Origin: Candidatus Minthosoma equi
GTDB lineage: Bacteria > Bacteroidota > Bacteroidia > Bacteroidales > Bacteroidaceae
Direction of reading: 5' to 3'
Assembly: GCA_018064885.1 (NCBI GenBank)
Contig: JAGHUI010000023.1
Span: forward strand, 62,001-126,000
DNA: 64,000 nucleotides
Made by a program: the position numbers and the translations under genes. How positions within the stretch are numbered: position 1 is the first letter of the stretch; each line of letters begins with the position of its first letter. The notes under the pieces were generated by a model. That model was not told the origin of the DNA. It made no database searches and saw nothing but the letters and a program-made list of their open reading frames with translations. This document shows positions 7,478 to 17,182 of this stretch, piece by piece.

Positions 7478-8632
7478 CTAATCATTAAGAATGAGATTGA
7501 CATCAATTCTCGAGATATATTCTGGCATGAACGTTTGAAAATGTTGACGAATAGCATTCTCATGCTGCATTAGCCACTTGAAAGCATTTGTCAGCTCATT
7601 TGGCTGTGTCATTGACTGTACTGGTAAAACATAATTCTCTTCTGTACCAAAGATGTCACGGGCAATTCCTCTCGCTTTAACGCTATATCCGACTACTAAA
7701 GTCGGAACCTGCGTAGAATATGCGGCAATCGAAGCATGTGTACGAGCTGCGACCAAGAAGCGACACTTTGAAATAATATACTTCAATTCCTCAGCATTCA
7801 GTTTAGCCTCAGCATCGACCATAATGACACGACCCGTATCCTTGAACTGTTCATACAATGCAAGCAAAGGTTTGCGATCATCATTATGACTCCAAACAAC
7901 ATGCGGGATTAGTGCTATCTGCATGTCTGTTTGCTCAATGATGCATTGTATAAGACGGACGTAATTCTCCAGCGTCATACCTGCAGCCTTCTCATAGCCG
8001 ATGATCATAGGACTCACGTTGATGCCGACGGTGTTGCCTAGTATGAAACCTTCTGGGAGTTGCACCTCCTTCCGATCCATCACAAAGGCAGGATCGGGCA
8101 TCAGTACAGACTGTGTCAAGCCTTTAGCAAGCATAGCTTCATGGGTCAGGCTCTCGCGAGACCATATCTTCTGGAAGCCTCTCATATCCTCCAATAATTG
8201 CCCTTCCAAGGCGGAAGTCTCTACTGAAGCTCCCCACAGGATTCTCTGCACACCAGCTTTATCTATCATCTGATTGACAAGATAGATGAAGTTATTAGCA
8301 CCATAGCAATAATTATCGCCTCCGATAGAGAGGAATGCCTCAGACGTGCAAGCATCAGCCACAATATGTCGGTATACCTCCTCGTCAAAAGCATCCTGCT
8401 TACCGCATAACTTGCTTTTTATCAAAGCTCGCCAATACCCAATGCTAAAGCGATTTATAGGACGTTCAGCTCCAGTAAGATTACACACGGCATCAAGCCC
8501 ATAGCAGCTATCTTCCTCGCAATTGTTGGAGAAGAGATTCAACTGAGCATTTGAGAGCTTAGCAGTACTGCGAACGATAGCCTCACAACCATGATTACCA
8601 CTACCGCCATGTGGAAATAATGTAAGTCTCAT
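7478..8632 (-). CDS. Polysaccharide pyruvyl transferase family protein
   Basis: 384 aa. The start (MRLTLFPHGGSGNHGCEAIV) and the late block (CRFLVAARTHASIAAYSTQV, then PTLVVGYSVKARGIARDIFG) are the hallmarks of the PF04230 pyruvyl transferase family, which moves pyruvate from phosphoenolpyruvate to sugar hydroxyls as a ketal, giving the polymer negative charge. GT-B-like fold, cytoplasmic. The ATG overlaps the upstream glycosyltransferase stop as ATGA, so the two are translationally coupled. Some family members act on other substrates; the capsule context favours polymer decoration. Confidence 0.85.
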   Translation of the reverse strand: MRLTLFPHGGSGNHGCEAIVRSTAKLSNAQLNLFSNNCEEDSCYGLDAVCNLTGAERPINRFSIGYWRALIKSKLCGKQDAFDEEVYRHIVADACTSEAFLSIGGDNYCYGANNFIYLVNQMIDKAGVQRILWGASVETSALEGQLLEDMRGFQKIWSRESLTHEAMLAKGLTQSVLMPDPAFVMDRKEVQLPEGFILGNTVGINVSPMIIGYEKAAGMTLENYVRLIQCIIEQTDMQIALIPHVVWSHNDDRKPLLALYEQFKDTGRVIMVDAEAKLNAEELKYIISKCRFLVAARTHASIAAYSTQVPTLVVGYSVKARGIARDIFGTEENYVLPVQSMTQPNELTNAFKWLMQHENAIRQHFQTFMPEYISRIDVNLILND

Positions 8633-9591
8633 TTTTTGAATTTAAAGAAAAGGTAAAACACCCATGCCTGACGACGGAGAATTGCTTTTCGGATCCAACC
8701 TGCACAGGCAAAATCGTAGGCTTTCAGCTCCTCGATTTCTGGGATTGACAAGATTCGCTTTAGATACAAGATACCCTCACTCTTCAGCTTGGGATAAAGA
8801 AACAGCCCATCATACACCGTGCCCCACAGGCGAGTATATAGCAGATCCTTAGCAGGCGCTAACCAAAGGCAGTGACGGATATAGAAATCACGCAGCAGCT
8901 GCCATTGTTCATAGTCCTGCTCAAACTGATTTGGTCGGAGTTTGGACGACAGCGTGCCACTGCCAATAATGCGATAATGATAGTCACATTCGGCTATCTG
9001 GGCAATCTTCCTTACATGCTCCAGATAAGCATAATTAAACTGCAGATCCTCACCGTAAGTACAGTCCACAGGGAAACGGATGTCGAACTGATCAATGGTA
9101 CTTTTCCGATATAGCTTCTGAACAGGTCCATAAAGAAGAAAATCCCTGTTCAATGCTACAAAATCAAGCACCCCATCTTTATTTAGAGCAAACGATTTTG
9201 TTGTCTGGGGGACATGCATCAAGTCTTCGCCACTTGTCAAGTTCTGAACCAAACCAGAAACTGCAATATCTGCATCTCCGATATGATCATATAGGTGCTG
9301 AAGGTATTCTGGATCAACCCAATCGTCTGAATCAATAAAACAAACATATTCTCCGGTTGCTGCCTTGAGTCCATTATTTCGGGCAGCACTAACTCCTCCA
9401 TTTTTTTGATGGATTACAGAGAACCGCTCATCTTTAGTAGTCCATTGATCACAAATATCTCCAGAATTGTCAATACTTCCATCATCCACCAAAATACATT
9501 CCCAATCAATAAAAACTTGCTGAGAAATAGACTCCAAACATTTTGGCAGATAATTTGCAACATTATAAATAGGAACAATAATGGATATCAT
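8629..9591 (-). CDS. Family 2 glycosyltransferase
   Basis: 320 aa. MISIIVPIYNVANYLPKCLE opens a GT-A domain; ECILVDDGSIDNSG and CFIDSDDWVDPEYL carry the nucleotide-binding and DxD-type Asp residues, and KNGGVSAARNNGL is the conserved loop between them. The C-terminal third is variable, as expected for the acceptor side, and ends in a basic amphipathic stretch (LRRQAWVFYLFFKFKK) that may touch the membrane. ATGA overlap with the pyruvyl transferase downstream and a 4-bp overlap with the acetyltransferase upstream show one operon. Sugar specificity cannot be read. Confidence 0.88.
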   Translation of the reverse strand: MISIIVPIYNVANYLPKCLESISQQVFIDWECILVDDGSIDNSGDICDQWTTKDERFSVIHQKNGGVSAARNNGLKAATGEYVCFIDSDDWVDPEYLQHLYDHIGDADIAVSGLVQNLTSGEDLMHVPQTTKSFALNKDGVLDFVALNRDFLLYGPVQKLYRKSTIDQFDIRFPVDCTYGEDLQFNYAYLEHVRKIAQIAECDYHYRIIGSGTLSSKLRPNQFEQDYEQWQLLRDFYIRHCLWLAPAKDLLYTRLWGTVYDGLFLYPKLKSEGILYLKRILSIPEIEELKAYDFACAGWIRKAILRRQAWVFYLFFKFKK

Positions 9592-10187
9592 ATTACATAG
9601 CCATGTTTATATTCATCTATTTCTCGAATCATTTGATCTCTTTTTTCATCTGTAATATGATTTGCCGTATAACTGGAATCATAACAAGGGCATATGTTCA
9701 TCTGATTCTTTCTTTTTTCAATATACTGCGAGTATGAAGATATTACTTTGGCAGGAGAACCTACAGCAACACTATTACTAGGAATATCATGAGCAACGAC
9801 AGAACCAGCACCAATGATTACATGATCACCAATAGTAACCCCAGGAAGGACAATTGTTCTAGCTCCAATAAAGACATCTGACCCGATTTTCACACGGCCA
9901 AGAACAGTATAACCGAGTTCTCTTTTTGTAGATGCATCATGTGCCAGAAGATAAACCCGTGGAGCAAGAGTCACCCTATCCCCAATTTCAATTAGCCAAC
10001 AATGACTTACATCAACAATTACTCCGTCTTGTATACTCAAATCCTTTCCTACCTTCATGCCATTCGCCAAAGCAATCTCCCATTGACTACGATCATCGAT
10101 ATGAAAAATTTTATTCCGTATAAAAGCTCGTATAGACAAAATCCATCTTAATAACATAACCACACTTTTATTACAATTTATTTTCAA
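9588..10187 (-). CDS. Hexapeptide-repeat O-acetyltransferase
   Basis: 199 aa. Residues about 50-150 form a left-handed beta-helix: GVIVDVSHCWLIEIGDRV, then YLLAHDAST with the catalytic-type His, then VKIGSDVFIGARTIVLPGV and IGDHVIIGAGSVVAHDI. The end of the helix reads SNSVAVGSPAKVI, which contacts acetyl-CoA in the CatB/LacA/WcaF group. It would O-acetylate a sugar of the repeat unit in the cytoplasm. The basic N-terminus (LRWILSIRAFIRNKIF) resembles that of capsule-linked homologues. It sits between two glycosyltransferase genes with short overlaps on both sides. Confidence 0.87.
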   Translation of the reverse strand: MKINCNKSVVMLLRWILSIRAFIRNKIFHIDDRSQWEIALANGMKVGKDLSIQDGVIVDVSHCWLIEIGDRVTLAPRVYLLAHDASTKRELGYTVLGRVKIGSDVFIGARTIVLPGVTIGDHVIIGAGSVVAHDIPSNSVAVGSPAKVISSYSQYIEKRKNQMNICPCYDSSYTANHITDEKRDQMIREIDEYKHGYVI

Positions 10188-11307
10188 TCTCAGCCATCAA
10201 AGAATTAATCTCAAACTGCTTACCTCTATTAGAGGCCATCTTTTGATAATATAAGAATTGCTCTTGGTTATCCAATAGTTGTTTCACACCCTCAAATAAA
10301 GCTATTTCACTATTCTCAGTAATTAGACCATACTCGCAATTCTTTCCTAGTTGCTCACGGACGCCACTCACCTCCGTACTAACCACAGGCAATCCTAGTA
10401 TCAATGCTTCTGTTATAACGGTACTGAAACCCTCTGCAATAGAAGAACAAACAAATAGATCGCATGCGTTCAAATACTTGTAAGGATTTGACTGAAATCC
10501 AAGTAACGAAACATAGTCTTCCATACCATTCTCTGAAATAAATGTTTCAAGTTCACTCCGCAATATCCCATCTCCCAAGAGCCATAATTCAACTGGATAA
10601 TGTTCATCTTTCAATCGTTTCACAATTCTCAATAACCGGTCAAATGCCTTTTGATGCGTAAACCTGCCAGATGAAACTAAACGGATTGTCTCGTGAGGTT
10701 CAAAGATAACTTCTTTTGACTTCTGAATTATCTCAGCCGAATCAATAGGATTATAAAGAGTACAAGAACCTTTAATGCCAGGGAATATACGCTCATTAAC
10801 CTTTCGCACGAATTCGGAAACTGCTACCACATGGTCAAACTGCAGATAACATCGCTTCTCTTCATCAAAAGAGTGATAACAAATATCAGTCCAATGATTA
10901 CTATCTAAATCTATATGCACCCAAGCTATTTTCTTACTATCAGGGTTAGTCGAACCAGACACTATCCTCGTAGCATACCCCTCGATAAAGGCAACCTCCA
11001 CATCATATTGCCCATTAACGAACAGTCGGTAGAATAGTGATGGAGAGCAATGATCATAAATCCACAATCCAAACCTGTTACGGCATAAGGTCAATAGACG
11101 AGAAACGAAAGATTTACCTTCCGTAGAACCATAAATATACTTATAGTCTATATTTGTAGGATATTCATCGCCAGCTTTCTCTTGCAAGACTGAATAAAGC
11201 GTGACTTCAAACTTGTTATAGTCCAGAAATCGCAGCAATGTCTGAAGAACTTTTTCAGCGCCTCCTCCATACAAACCGTTCACATAGAATGCTACTTTCT
11301 TTTTCAT
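10171..11307 (-). CDS. Family 4 glycosyltransferase (paralogue of the next upstream gene)
   Basis: 378 aa. MKKKVAFYVNGLYGGGAEKV is the GT4 start. KIAWVHIDLDSNHW, RLVSSGRFTHQKAFDRLL and the donor-site block CSSIAEGFSTVITEALILG follow in order, with PVVSTEVSGVREQLG near the end. The gene upstream has the same blocks at the same spacing, so the two are tandem duplicates that have diverged, probably to add related sugars. The 16-17 bp overlap with the acetyltransferase gene and the ATGA-like overlap with the upstream paralogue indicate coupled translation. Confidence 0.88.
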   Translation of the reverse strand: MKKKVAFYVNGLYGGGAEKVLQTLLRFLDYNKFEVTLYSVLQEKAGDEYPTNIDYKYIYGSTEGKSFVSRLLTLCRNRFGLWIYDHCSPSLFYRLFVNGQYDVEVAFIEGYATRIVSGSTNPDSKKIAWVHIDLDSNHWTDICYHSFDEEKRCYLQFDHVVAVSEFVRKVNERIFPGIKGSCTLYNPIDSAEIIQKSKEVIFEPHETIRLVSSGRFTHQKAFDRLLRIVKRLKDEHYPVELWLLGDGILRSELETFISENGMEDYVSLLGFQSNPYKYLNACDLFVCSSIAEGFSTVITEALILGLPVVSTEVSGVREQLGKNCEYGLITENSEIALFEGVKQLLDNQEQFLYYQKMASNRGKQFEINSLMAEIENKL

Positions 11308-12434
11308 GACAACACGTTTTCTATTTCTTTCATCAGTGATTCAATACGGAAATCTCTGCCTCTCTCTATAGCCATCTCTCTCATCTCATTCAATCTTTCA
11401 GGATGATCCAGTACACTCTTCAGTCCTTGATGCAATGCTTCCTCATCATTCTCCGTGATAAGTCCGCACCCATTCGTCAACTGCTCTCTCACGCCACTCA
11501 CCTCTGTACTCACTACTGGCAAACCAAGGATCAATGCTTCGGTGATAGCGGTACTAAAACCTTCGGAAATTGAAGAACAAACGAAAAGATCACATTGGGC
11601 AAGATATTTGTAGGGATTGTTGTGAAAGCCCCAAAGCTTTACATCTTCAGACAAATCATTCTCCTGAATATATTGTTCAAGCATTGCACGATCTCCACCT
11701 TCACCTAACAACCAGAGCTCACAAGAAAGGCCCTCTCCCTTCAAACGTTTCAAAATACGAAGCAAACGATCGTATGCCTTCTGCTTATTCAATCTTCCCA
11801 CGGATACCAATCTGATCCGATTGCTTTGAGGCACATCAATCTGCTCCTGCGACAAACGGATTATTTCATCTGCATCAATCGGATTATAAACAGTTCGTAC
11901 TGGCACCGTAAGCCTAAACTCCTTCCTCATAGCCTCCTCAGCCGTCTTACTAACTGCCACAATTTGGTCGAAAGAATTGTATGCCTTAGTCTCTTCGGCA
12001 TCACTCTTGAATACACTCCTTGTCCAATGGAACTTATGTAAATCAATATGCACCCATGCAATCTTCTTTGATTTCTTATTTGTTGATGCAGACAACAGGC
12101 GAGTCGTAGTTCCCTCTACGAAAGCAACCTCTACATCATTATTCTGAGGAATAAAAAAATTATATACCCATGAAAATGGAAGCCACTTAAATATTAAATG
12201 ATGTTTTATAAAATACCATATCTTTAATACTCCCGTATAAGAATCATATGATTTTAATAGGAGCTTATGCTTTGCCACCTTAGAAACAATATTCTCATAA
12301 CTACCTCCGTAACAAATCGAGCAAACCGTTACATCAAATTTGGTTTTATCAAGATGCTGCACAAGCGTTGTTAGAACTTTTTCAGCGCCGCCATCTCCTA
12401 AATTCTCGATAAGAAAAAGTATTTTTCGCTTCAT
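11304..12434 (-). CDS. Family 4 glycosyltransferase
   Basis: 376 aa from the ATG at 12434. An ATG 48 bp earlier would add a hydrophobic MFGLLKSTFFYFAVLE, overlap the upstream gene and place the GT4 start motif (KRKILFLIENLGDGGAEKV) too far in. Conserved blocks are KIAWVHIDLHKFHWTRS, RLVSVGRLNKQKAYDRLLRI, CSSISEGFSTAITEALILG and PVVSTEVSGVREQL. GT-B fold, retaining mechanism expected. It is a tandem paralogue of the gene at 10171-11307. Sugar unknown. Confidence 0.86.
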   Translation of the reverse strand: MKRKILFLIENLGDGGAEKVLTTLVQHLDKTKFDVTVCSICYGGSYENIVSKVAKHKLLLKSYDSYTGVLKIWYFIKHHLIFKWLPFSWVYNFFIPQNNDVEVAFVEGTTTRLLSASTNKKSKKIAWVHIDLHKFHWTRSVFKSDAEETKAYNSFDQIVAVSKTAEEAMRKEFRLTVPVRTVYNPIDADEIIRLSQEQIDVPQSNRIRLVSVGRLNKQKAYDRLLRILKRLKGEGLSCELWLLGEGGDRAMLEQYIQENDLSEDVKLWGFHNNPYKYLAQCDLFVCSSISEGFSTAITEALILGLPVVSTEVSGVREQLTNGCGLITENDEEALHQGLKSVLDHPERLNEMREMAIERGRDFRIESLMKEIENVLS

Positions 12435-12466
12435 CTCTAAGACTGCAAAATAAAAAAATGTAGATT

Positions 12467-13609
12467 TCAACAAGCCGAACAAATTTTCTGGAATAGTTTT
12501 GCTGGCACTTTCTTAATCATAGATTTAATAATGTAATAGAATGGACGTGGATCCTTTGTGTTATAAATAAAGAACGCATCACTATGTAGCCAATCTTTGA
12601 ACCACCGCATAAAACCAATACGCCCATATCTCACATTGTATATGTCGTAATCATTCATCAAGTAAAAAGGTGTCTTACAAAATATTTGTTTTTGAGACAT
12701 AGATGATTCTCCACTCACATTTTCTATCCACATATATGGGAGGTTCGCTCCTGCGGCTGTATAAATATAGCAGCAACCATCATTGCGCAGATTTACCTCC
12801 AAAAAATAATAAATATTATCTTTACATAATAATTCTACACTAAACAAACCCTCATACCCAAGTTCAGATATAAAGCTCTTAATTTTTTCAATGTTCAGTG
12901 TAGGATAATTATTTAGACTTTCTAAATACATATACATAGATTGAAAATGTAGATAATCACGAATCTTCCTAATAGCAGCAGGCAAAATGATTTGATCTCC
13001 ATGATTCAAAGACACTCCAATCAAATTGAGTTCATAATCCTTCTCAATATACTCCTGTATCAAATAATCTTTACCAGATGACAGATGAGCCCTCAGTTCG
13101 TCTAGATTATTACAAATAATCATGTCTGTTTTGGGACCATCCACACTATTGTTGTGTTTCACAAGGCAAGGATAAGTAATATCATCTGGCAAGTGTTCTC
13201 TGTCATCAAGATGCCATGTTTTTATTGTTCGAATACCGCATTCCTCTGCCGTCTTGAACGTGTTATCCTTGTTCATGAAATGGCTAATAGCACCCTCTTT
13301 TGAGTTTATATTAAATAGAATGAAATGGTTGCTCAATTCGGAAAAATGCGAATCCAAGACACAAATTCCAGCATCAGAAGAGCATAATATAATAGGTTTC
13401 TCCTGTTCATTCCAGTAATTGTTTTTTAGGACAGGCAACACTTCTTCCTCCGTCTTTATATGATAAACCTCCGAAATATATTTGCTATGCTCAATGAAGC
13501 TATCCTCAGCAACAATAATTAAGTTCACAGGAATGCCATTCTCGCCAATACTTCTAACTAAACCTAATGTATTATGATGGCTAGACCCAAAAACAATTAT
13601 TTTATTCAT
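12467..13609 (-). CDS. ATP-grasp carboxylate-amine ligase-like protein
   Basis: 380 aa from the ATG at 13609, 4 bp after the upstream stop; an ATG at 13630 is also in frame. MNKIIVFGSSHHNTLGLVRS is a Rossmann-like pre-ATP-grasp domain. Residues about 105-300 look like an ATP-grasp fold: FMNKDNTFKTAEECGI, YPCLVKHNNS with the nucleotide-binding Lys, DYLIQEYIEKDYELNLIGV, and YYFLEVNLRNDGCCY with the metal-binding Glu/Asn. Homologues in capsule clusters attach an amino acid or similar group to a sugar carboxylate; that is inference from the family. Its partner could be the GINT1-like protein just upstream. Confidence 0.75.
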   Translation of the reverse strand: MNKIIVFGSSHHNTLGLVRSIGENGIPVNLIIVAEDSFIEHSKYISEVYHIKTEEEVLPVLKNNYWNEQEKPIILCSSDAGICVLDSHFSELSNHFILFNINSKEGAISHFMNKDNTFKTAEECGIRTIKTWHLDDREHLPDDITYPCLVKHNNSVDGPKTDMIICNNLDELRAHLSSGKDYLIQEYIEKDYELNLIGVSLNHGDQIILPAAIRKIRDYLHFQSMYMYLESLNNYPTLNIEKIKSFISELGYEGLFSVELLCKDNIYYFLEVNLRNDGCCYIYTAAGANLPYMWIENVSGESSMSQKQIFCKTPFYLMNDYDIYNVRYGRIGFMRWFKDWLHSDAFFIYNTKDPRPFYYIIKSMIKKVPAKLFQKICSAC

Positions 13610-13613
13610 AACT

Positions 13614-14516
13614 CTATTGTTTGATACCACGAATTTTTTTATATACCTTACTCAATACTGGATACTTATCGGCATATCCATCAATAACCACGAGATCTCC
13701 CATCGTATTATAGGTATGAAGTACAGCTCCATACTTTCGTTTTTCATTCGGCAATATTCTTCCTATCTCTTCTTCCTTAAAACAAACTCCGTCGAACAAT
13801 AGTTTATAGAGTATTGTTTCCCTTCCATATCTACCCTCGCAGCATTGTGCTGGACGTATAAAATCTTCGATCAGTCCTGCACCTCTTTCCTCATTCTTTG
13901 AGTTCTTAATTATCTGAATTTCTTCATAAGGTCCCATCAACTGTTTCGAACGGTAAATTTTCAGCGTCTGTGTTTCTTCCCACCATCCTTCAATATTCTC
14001 AACCGCAAAAATATAATAGTCTTCATTTATTTTCACAAGTTGAGAATCAAGCAAAGGCTTATCTATTAAAACCACAGGATTGACCAATTTTGAATGATGA
14101 GAATCGTATTCATATATTTTCAATGCTCCAGATTGAGAATTCTCTGGGTAAACGTAAATTTTATTTCCATCTCTGAAAATGGCTGGATAAGACAAATGCG
14201 TAGGCAATGATAGAATAGTCTCAACATCAATTAGTTTATTTGCATTTCTATCAATTGTCATCTTTACAAGACGTCCTTTTCCTTCACGATATACATACTC
14301 TTCTGCAAATATCATGATTCTGTCCTTATCAATCGATAAGAAGAATGGATCCGCGAACCAACCTTCAGAATCATACTTTGACGTATCAACCCAACTGACA
14401 TTATCATACCATTCTATTGTGTTGTATTTGACTTTACTTTTATCACAAAAGCCAATATGATATGCATAATCCAGTGGAGAAGGAATAAGTTGCTTGAATA
14501 TTTGTTTAATATTCAT
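13614..14516 (-). CDS. Beta-propeller protein similar to GINT1 (glucosamine-IPC transferase) N-domain
   Basis: 300 aa. WFADPFFLSIDKDRIMIFAEE, LSYPAIFRDGNKIYVYPE and LLDSQLVKINEDYYIFAVEN are repeated blade motifs of a five-bladed GH43-like propeller, closest in my memory to the N-terminal domain annotated as glucosamine inositolphosphorylceramide transferase 1 and common in bacterial polysaccharide loci. The conserved WFADPF and YPE-type residues may bind a sugar. No signal peptide is seen, so it should be cytoplasmic. In other clusters this domain is fused to or beside formyl- or acyl-transferases; here its neighbour is an ATP-grasp ligase. Enzymatic activity unproven. Confidence 0.65.
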   Translation of the reverse strand: MNIKQIFKQLIPSPLDYAYHIGFCDKSKVKYNTIEWYDNVSWVDTSKYDSEGWFADPFFLSIDKDRIMIFAEEYVYREGKGRLVKMTIDRNANKLIDVETILSLPTHLSYPAIFRDGNKIYVYPENSQSGALKIYEYDSHHSKLVNPVVLIDKPLLDSQLVKINEDYYIFAVENIEGWWEETQTLKIYRSKQLMGPYEEIQIIKNSKNEERGAGLIEDFIRPAQCCEGRYGRETILYKLLFDGVCFKEEEIGRILPNEKRKYGAVLHTYNTMGDLVVIDGYADKYPVLSKVYKKIRGIKQ

Positions 14517-14532
14517 GTTATTCTATTTTAGA

Positions 14533-15591
14533 TCAATTCTCAAGTTCTTTTGACAACAACAATACCATTCCTTGAGCGAATGGCATGGTAGAGAAAATAT
14601 GCGAATAGAATCCCGTTCCTTGTGTATCAGCCTGACAATAATCAAGAACGCCATTCCTTCGGGTTGAATGCATCAGAGAAGATTCTATGCGCTTTGCACA
14701 AATTAAGTATTCACCATTTAAGGTAATTTCAAAAGCTTTCACCATCAACAACCCTATCAATGCTGTACCAGAAGACTCCATACGATCAGCACGATTGAAT
14801 ACAAAACAAGCATAGCTGCCATCTGCTTTCTGAAGGGGTAACAAGGCATTTGCAAGTCTTACAATACGAGCATTATGATCTGCCATATCCGTGCTGAAAA
14901 TCAAACCGAGAATATACCACCCTATGCCTCGTGCCCAGTCATGCACACCAAGAGGAAGATCTGTCTCCAAATTGTAGGCATGTGAAGGGAAAACACCTCG
15001 TAACAAAGCTTTGTCATAATCAGCCACCTGACGGGCAGCAGCTGCATCCATACCTACCAGATGTAAGAAAGGGACTACCATGCCAATAGTATCTACAAAA
15101 CGGAGATTCTTGACATGCTTGCGATATGGGATTGTCACTCCTCTATCAGTATATTGCTTGAAGAAATCCATAACGACTTGCTTCTGTGACTCTGCCAAAC
15201 AATCATGCTTTGCCAAAGCGAATGCCAACAATGCCTGATCCGTTTCAAAGCCGTGCTTAAACAAATCAGGATGAGCTGCCACATACTGTTCGCAAGCCTC
15301 TTTTCCCAATCCTAGAAGCAAACCGGCATCCTGCCAGGATTGTACTGTCTTGTTACGATATTTTCCTGTCAACATATCCCACACCAGCAAACGAGTATTG
15401 TTGCTTGTGCGAACAGTTGGGGATTTCTTCAACCACTGCCAAGCTTTTTTCTCCACGGCCTGCTGCCATTCCTGACGGTCAGACCATCTGCCTATATGAA
15501 TACGGCTTTGCCATTCATTGAGATTGATATACAGATCAACCCCCAAGAACAAAAATACGATAACAAGTAAAAAAGAGAAGAGAATAATCAT
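14533..15591 (-). CDS. GH88/GH105-like alpha/alpha-barrel protein with N-terminal membrane anchor
   Basis: 352 aa. Residues 1-22 (ILFSFLLVIVFLFLGVDLYI) are one hydrophobic helix. The rest is an alpha-barrel with the GH88/105 features VHDWARGIGWYILGL, LPLQKADGSYACFVF and ESSGTALIGLLMVKAFE, which in unsaturated glucuronyl hydrolases form the active site. Having it as an anchored protein inside an exopolysaccharide operon is unusual; it may trim or edit the polymer in the periplasm. It starts with ATGA overlap on the flippase stop, so it is co-translated with export. Catalytic competence not shown. Confidence 0.7.
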   Translation of the reverse strand: MIILFSFLLVIVFLFLGVDLYINLNEWQSRIHIGRWSDRQEWQQAVEKKAWQWLKKSPTVRTSNNTRLLVWDMLTGKYRNKTVQSWQDAGLLLGLGKEACEQYVAAHPDLFKHGFETDQALLAFALAKHDCLAESQKQVVMDFFKQYTDRGVTIPYRKHVKNLRFVDTIGMVVPFLHLVGMDAAAARQVADYDKALLRGVFPSHAYNLETDLPLGVHDWARGIGWYILGLIFSTDMADHNARIVRLANALLPLQKADGSYACFVFNRADRMESSGTALIGLLMVKAFEITLNGEYLICAKRIESSLMHSTRRNGVLDYCQADTQGTGFYSHIFSTMPFAQGMVLLLSKELEN

Positions 15592-17108
15592 GTGTGTTTA
15601 AGACGAAGAACTGAAAAATAGTTACCAAGGGAAGAAAACTCTGTAGTTCGGTGAAGGGATACGAAATATACAATAGCCGTAACAGAAAGACTGATTAAGC
15701 CATTAACAATGGCCGTAATCAATGCATTATTGATGGTAATACTGCGACAAATATAATATGCAGTCAAAAGGGAAATGCACATTATTAAACAATACTTGCC
15801 CAACTTGACAAAATAAAGATAAAGAGGACGATGGAAGGTGTACTTATATACCAAACGCGGGAACTGCCAGAAGCCAATGGAACAAATAGCAACAGCAGTT
15901 GCAGCAAGCACACCTGAAATTCCCCAGATTTGAGCCCACCAGATAGATAACACGAGATTTATGCCCCCCTGCAATAATGGAGACCAACGATCCTGAGTAA
16001 AGATACCAGATTTAACCTTAAACGTAAGGGCTGCAGTGCGAATATTATTGACAAAGAAATTGAGCAGAATGATAGCTAAAACAATATATCCCATCTCATA
16101 TTCACCTCCTAACCACCAGCGGATGAATGGTTCCATCACATTGAAAAGAATAATAATAGGGACTGAGACAACCATAAAGTTGACCAAAAGAACGGTCTTG
16201 AATACTTCATATACCTTATCACTATTTTCTGAAGCTACTAAATTTCCGACACTTTCAGAGAAACTGTTCAAGACTTGTGTCACTAAACCTGTAACAACTC
16301 CAATGAGAAGAGTGTAATTTGAATACAAGCCAACAACACTAAGACCTATATAAGATGAAAGGATAATATTATCCGTAGAATGCATAAAATAGCCACCTAA
16401 ACTATGAAGGAAAAGAGCCTTCATATTAGTAATGATTTTCTTTTGTGTTTCTGATTCGACCTGATAATGTTCTTTCGTTTTAATATACGGAAACATTTGG
16501 TCTGCTTTTCTTACGATAGCATAGTTAAGCCCCAATCCAAAAAGCGCCTCGACAACAAGATACAATATGTAATTCTGAGTATAGAAAAGTATTGCAATCT
16601 TTGCAATACTTAATCCGACCTGATAGATTAAGTTAATGGTTGTCAATTTATAGTTTTTCTGACTACAATTGATTAACGACCATTTATAAGCTGTAAAATA
16701 ACGAACAAGAGAATTGAACAGGAATATGAAATAAACAAAAGCAACAAAAGGTAGATCTTTAAGATCGTCAATGAAATAATCAAGAAATGGATAAATTGCA
16801 ATGCCACAAACAGCAACACCTAATGCAATATATCTATATACCTTCTTGTACAATTGTAATAATGCTAAGATCTTTGGCTTATCATCGTCAGCTAATGGCT
16901 TATAAAGATTATATACCACACTACTCGCAAATCCGCCCTCCAACAATGCCATAACACCAAGTATATTGGACAGCAATCCATTGAGGCCGAGATACTCCAC
17001 TCCGATGGTATCAACAAATACCTTTCGGGTCAAAAATCCGACCAAGGTCATCACAAGGGTGATGCCAACGCTGGATGCCAAATTTTTAGCAGAATTTAAT
17101 GTACGCAT
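15588..17108 (-). CDS. Wzx-type polysaccharide flippase
   Basis: 506 aa with about 12-14 hydrophobic segments, matching the MOP/PST superfamily. The N-terminus (SAKNLASSVGITLVMTLVGF, then YLGLNGLLSNILGVMAL) is typical of Bacteroidales O-unit flippases. It would move undecaprenyl-linked repeat units across the inner membrane. No Wzy polymerase accompanies it here, whereas an ABC exporter is encoded 8 kb upstream in the same operon, so the locus has parts of two export routes. The 266 bp before the start contain no gene but hold the scar of an ABC permease and one copy of a direct repeat. Confidence 0.85.
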   Translation of the reverse strand: MRTLNSAKNLASSVGITLVMTLVGFLTRKVFVDTIGVEYLGLNGLLSNILGVMALLEGGFASSVVYNLYKPLADDDKPKILALLQLYKKVYRYIALGVAVCGIAIYPFLDYFIDDLKDLPFVAFVYFIFLFNSLVRYFTAYKWSLINCSQKNYKLTTINLIYQVGLSIAKIAILFYTQNYILYLVVEALFGLGLNYAIVRKADQMFPYIKTKEHYQVESETQKKIITNMKALFLHSLGGYFMHSTDNIILSSYIGLSVVGLYSNYTLLIGVVTGLVTQVLNSFSESVGNLVASENSDKVYEVFKTVLLVNFMVVSVPIIILFNVMEPFIRWWLGGEYEMGYIVLAIILLNFFVNNIRTAALTFKVKSGIFTQDRWSPLLQGGINLVLSIWWAQIWGISGVLAATAVAICSIGFWQFPRLVYKYTFHRPLYLYFVKLGKYCLIMCISLLTAYYICRSITINNALITAIVNGLISLSVTAIVYFVSLHRTTEFSSLGNYFSVLRLKHT

Positions 17109-17182
17109 ATATACAATAAACTTATAGCTAAAACCAATTTTTTATTCTTTTTTGTCATATTTATCTATGACTGAAAAGTAAA

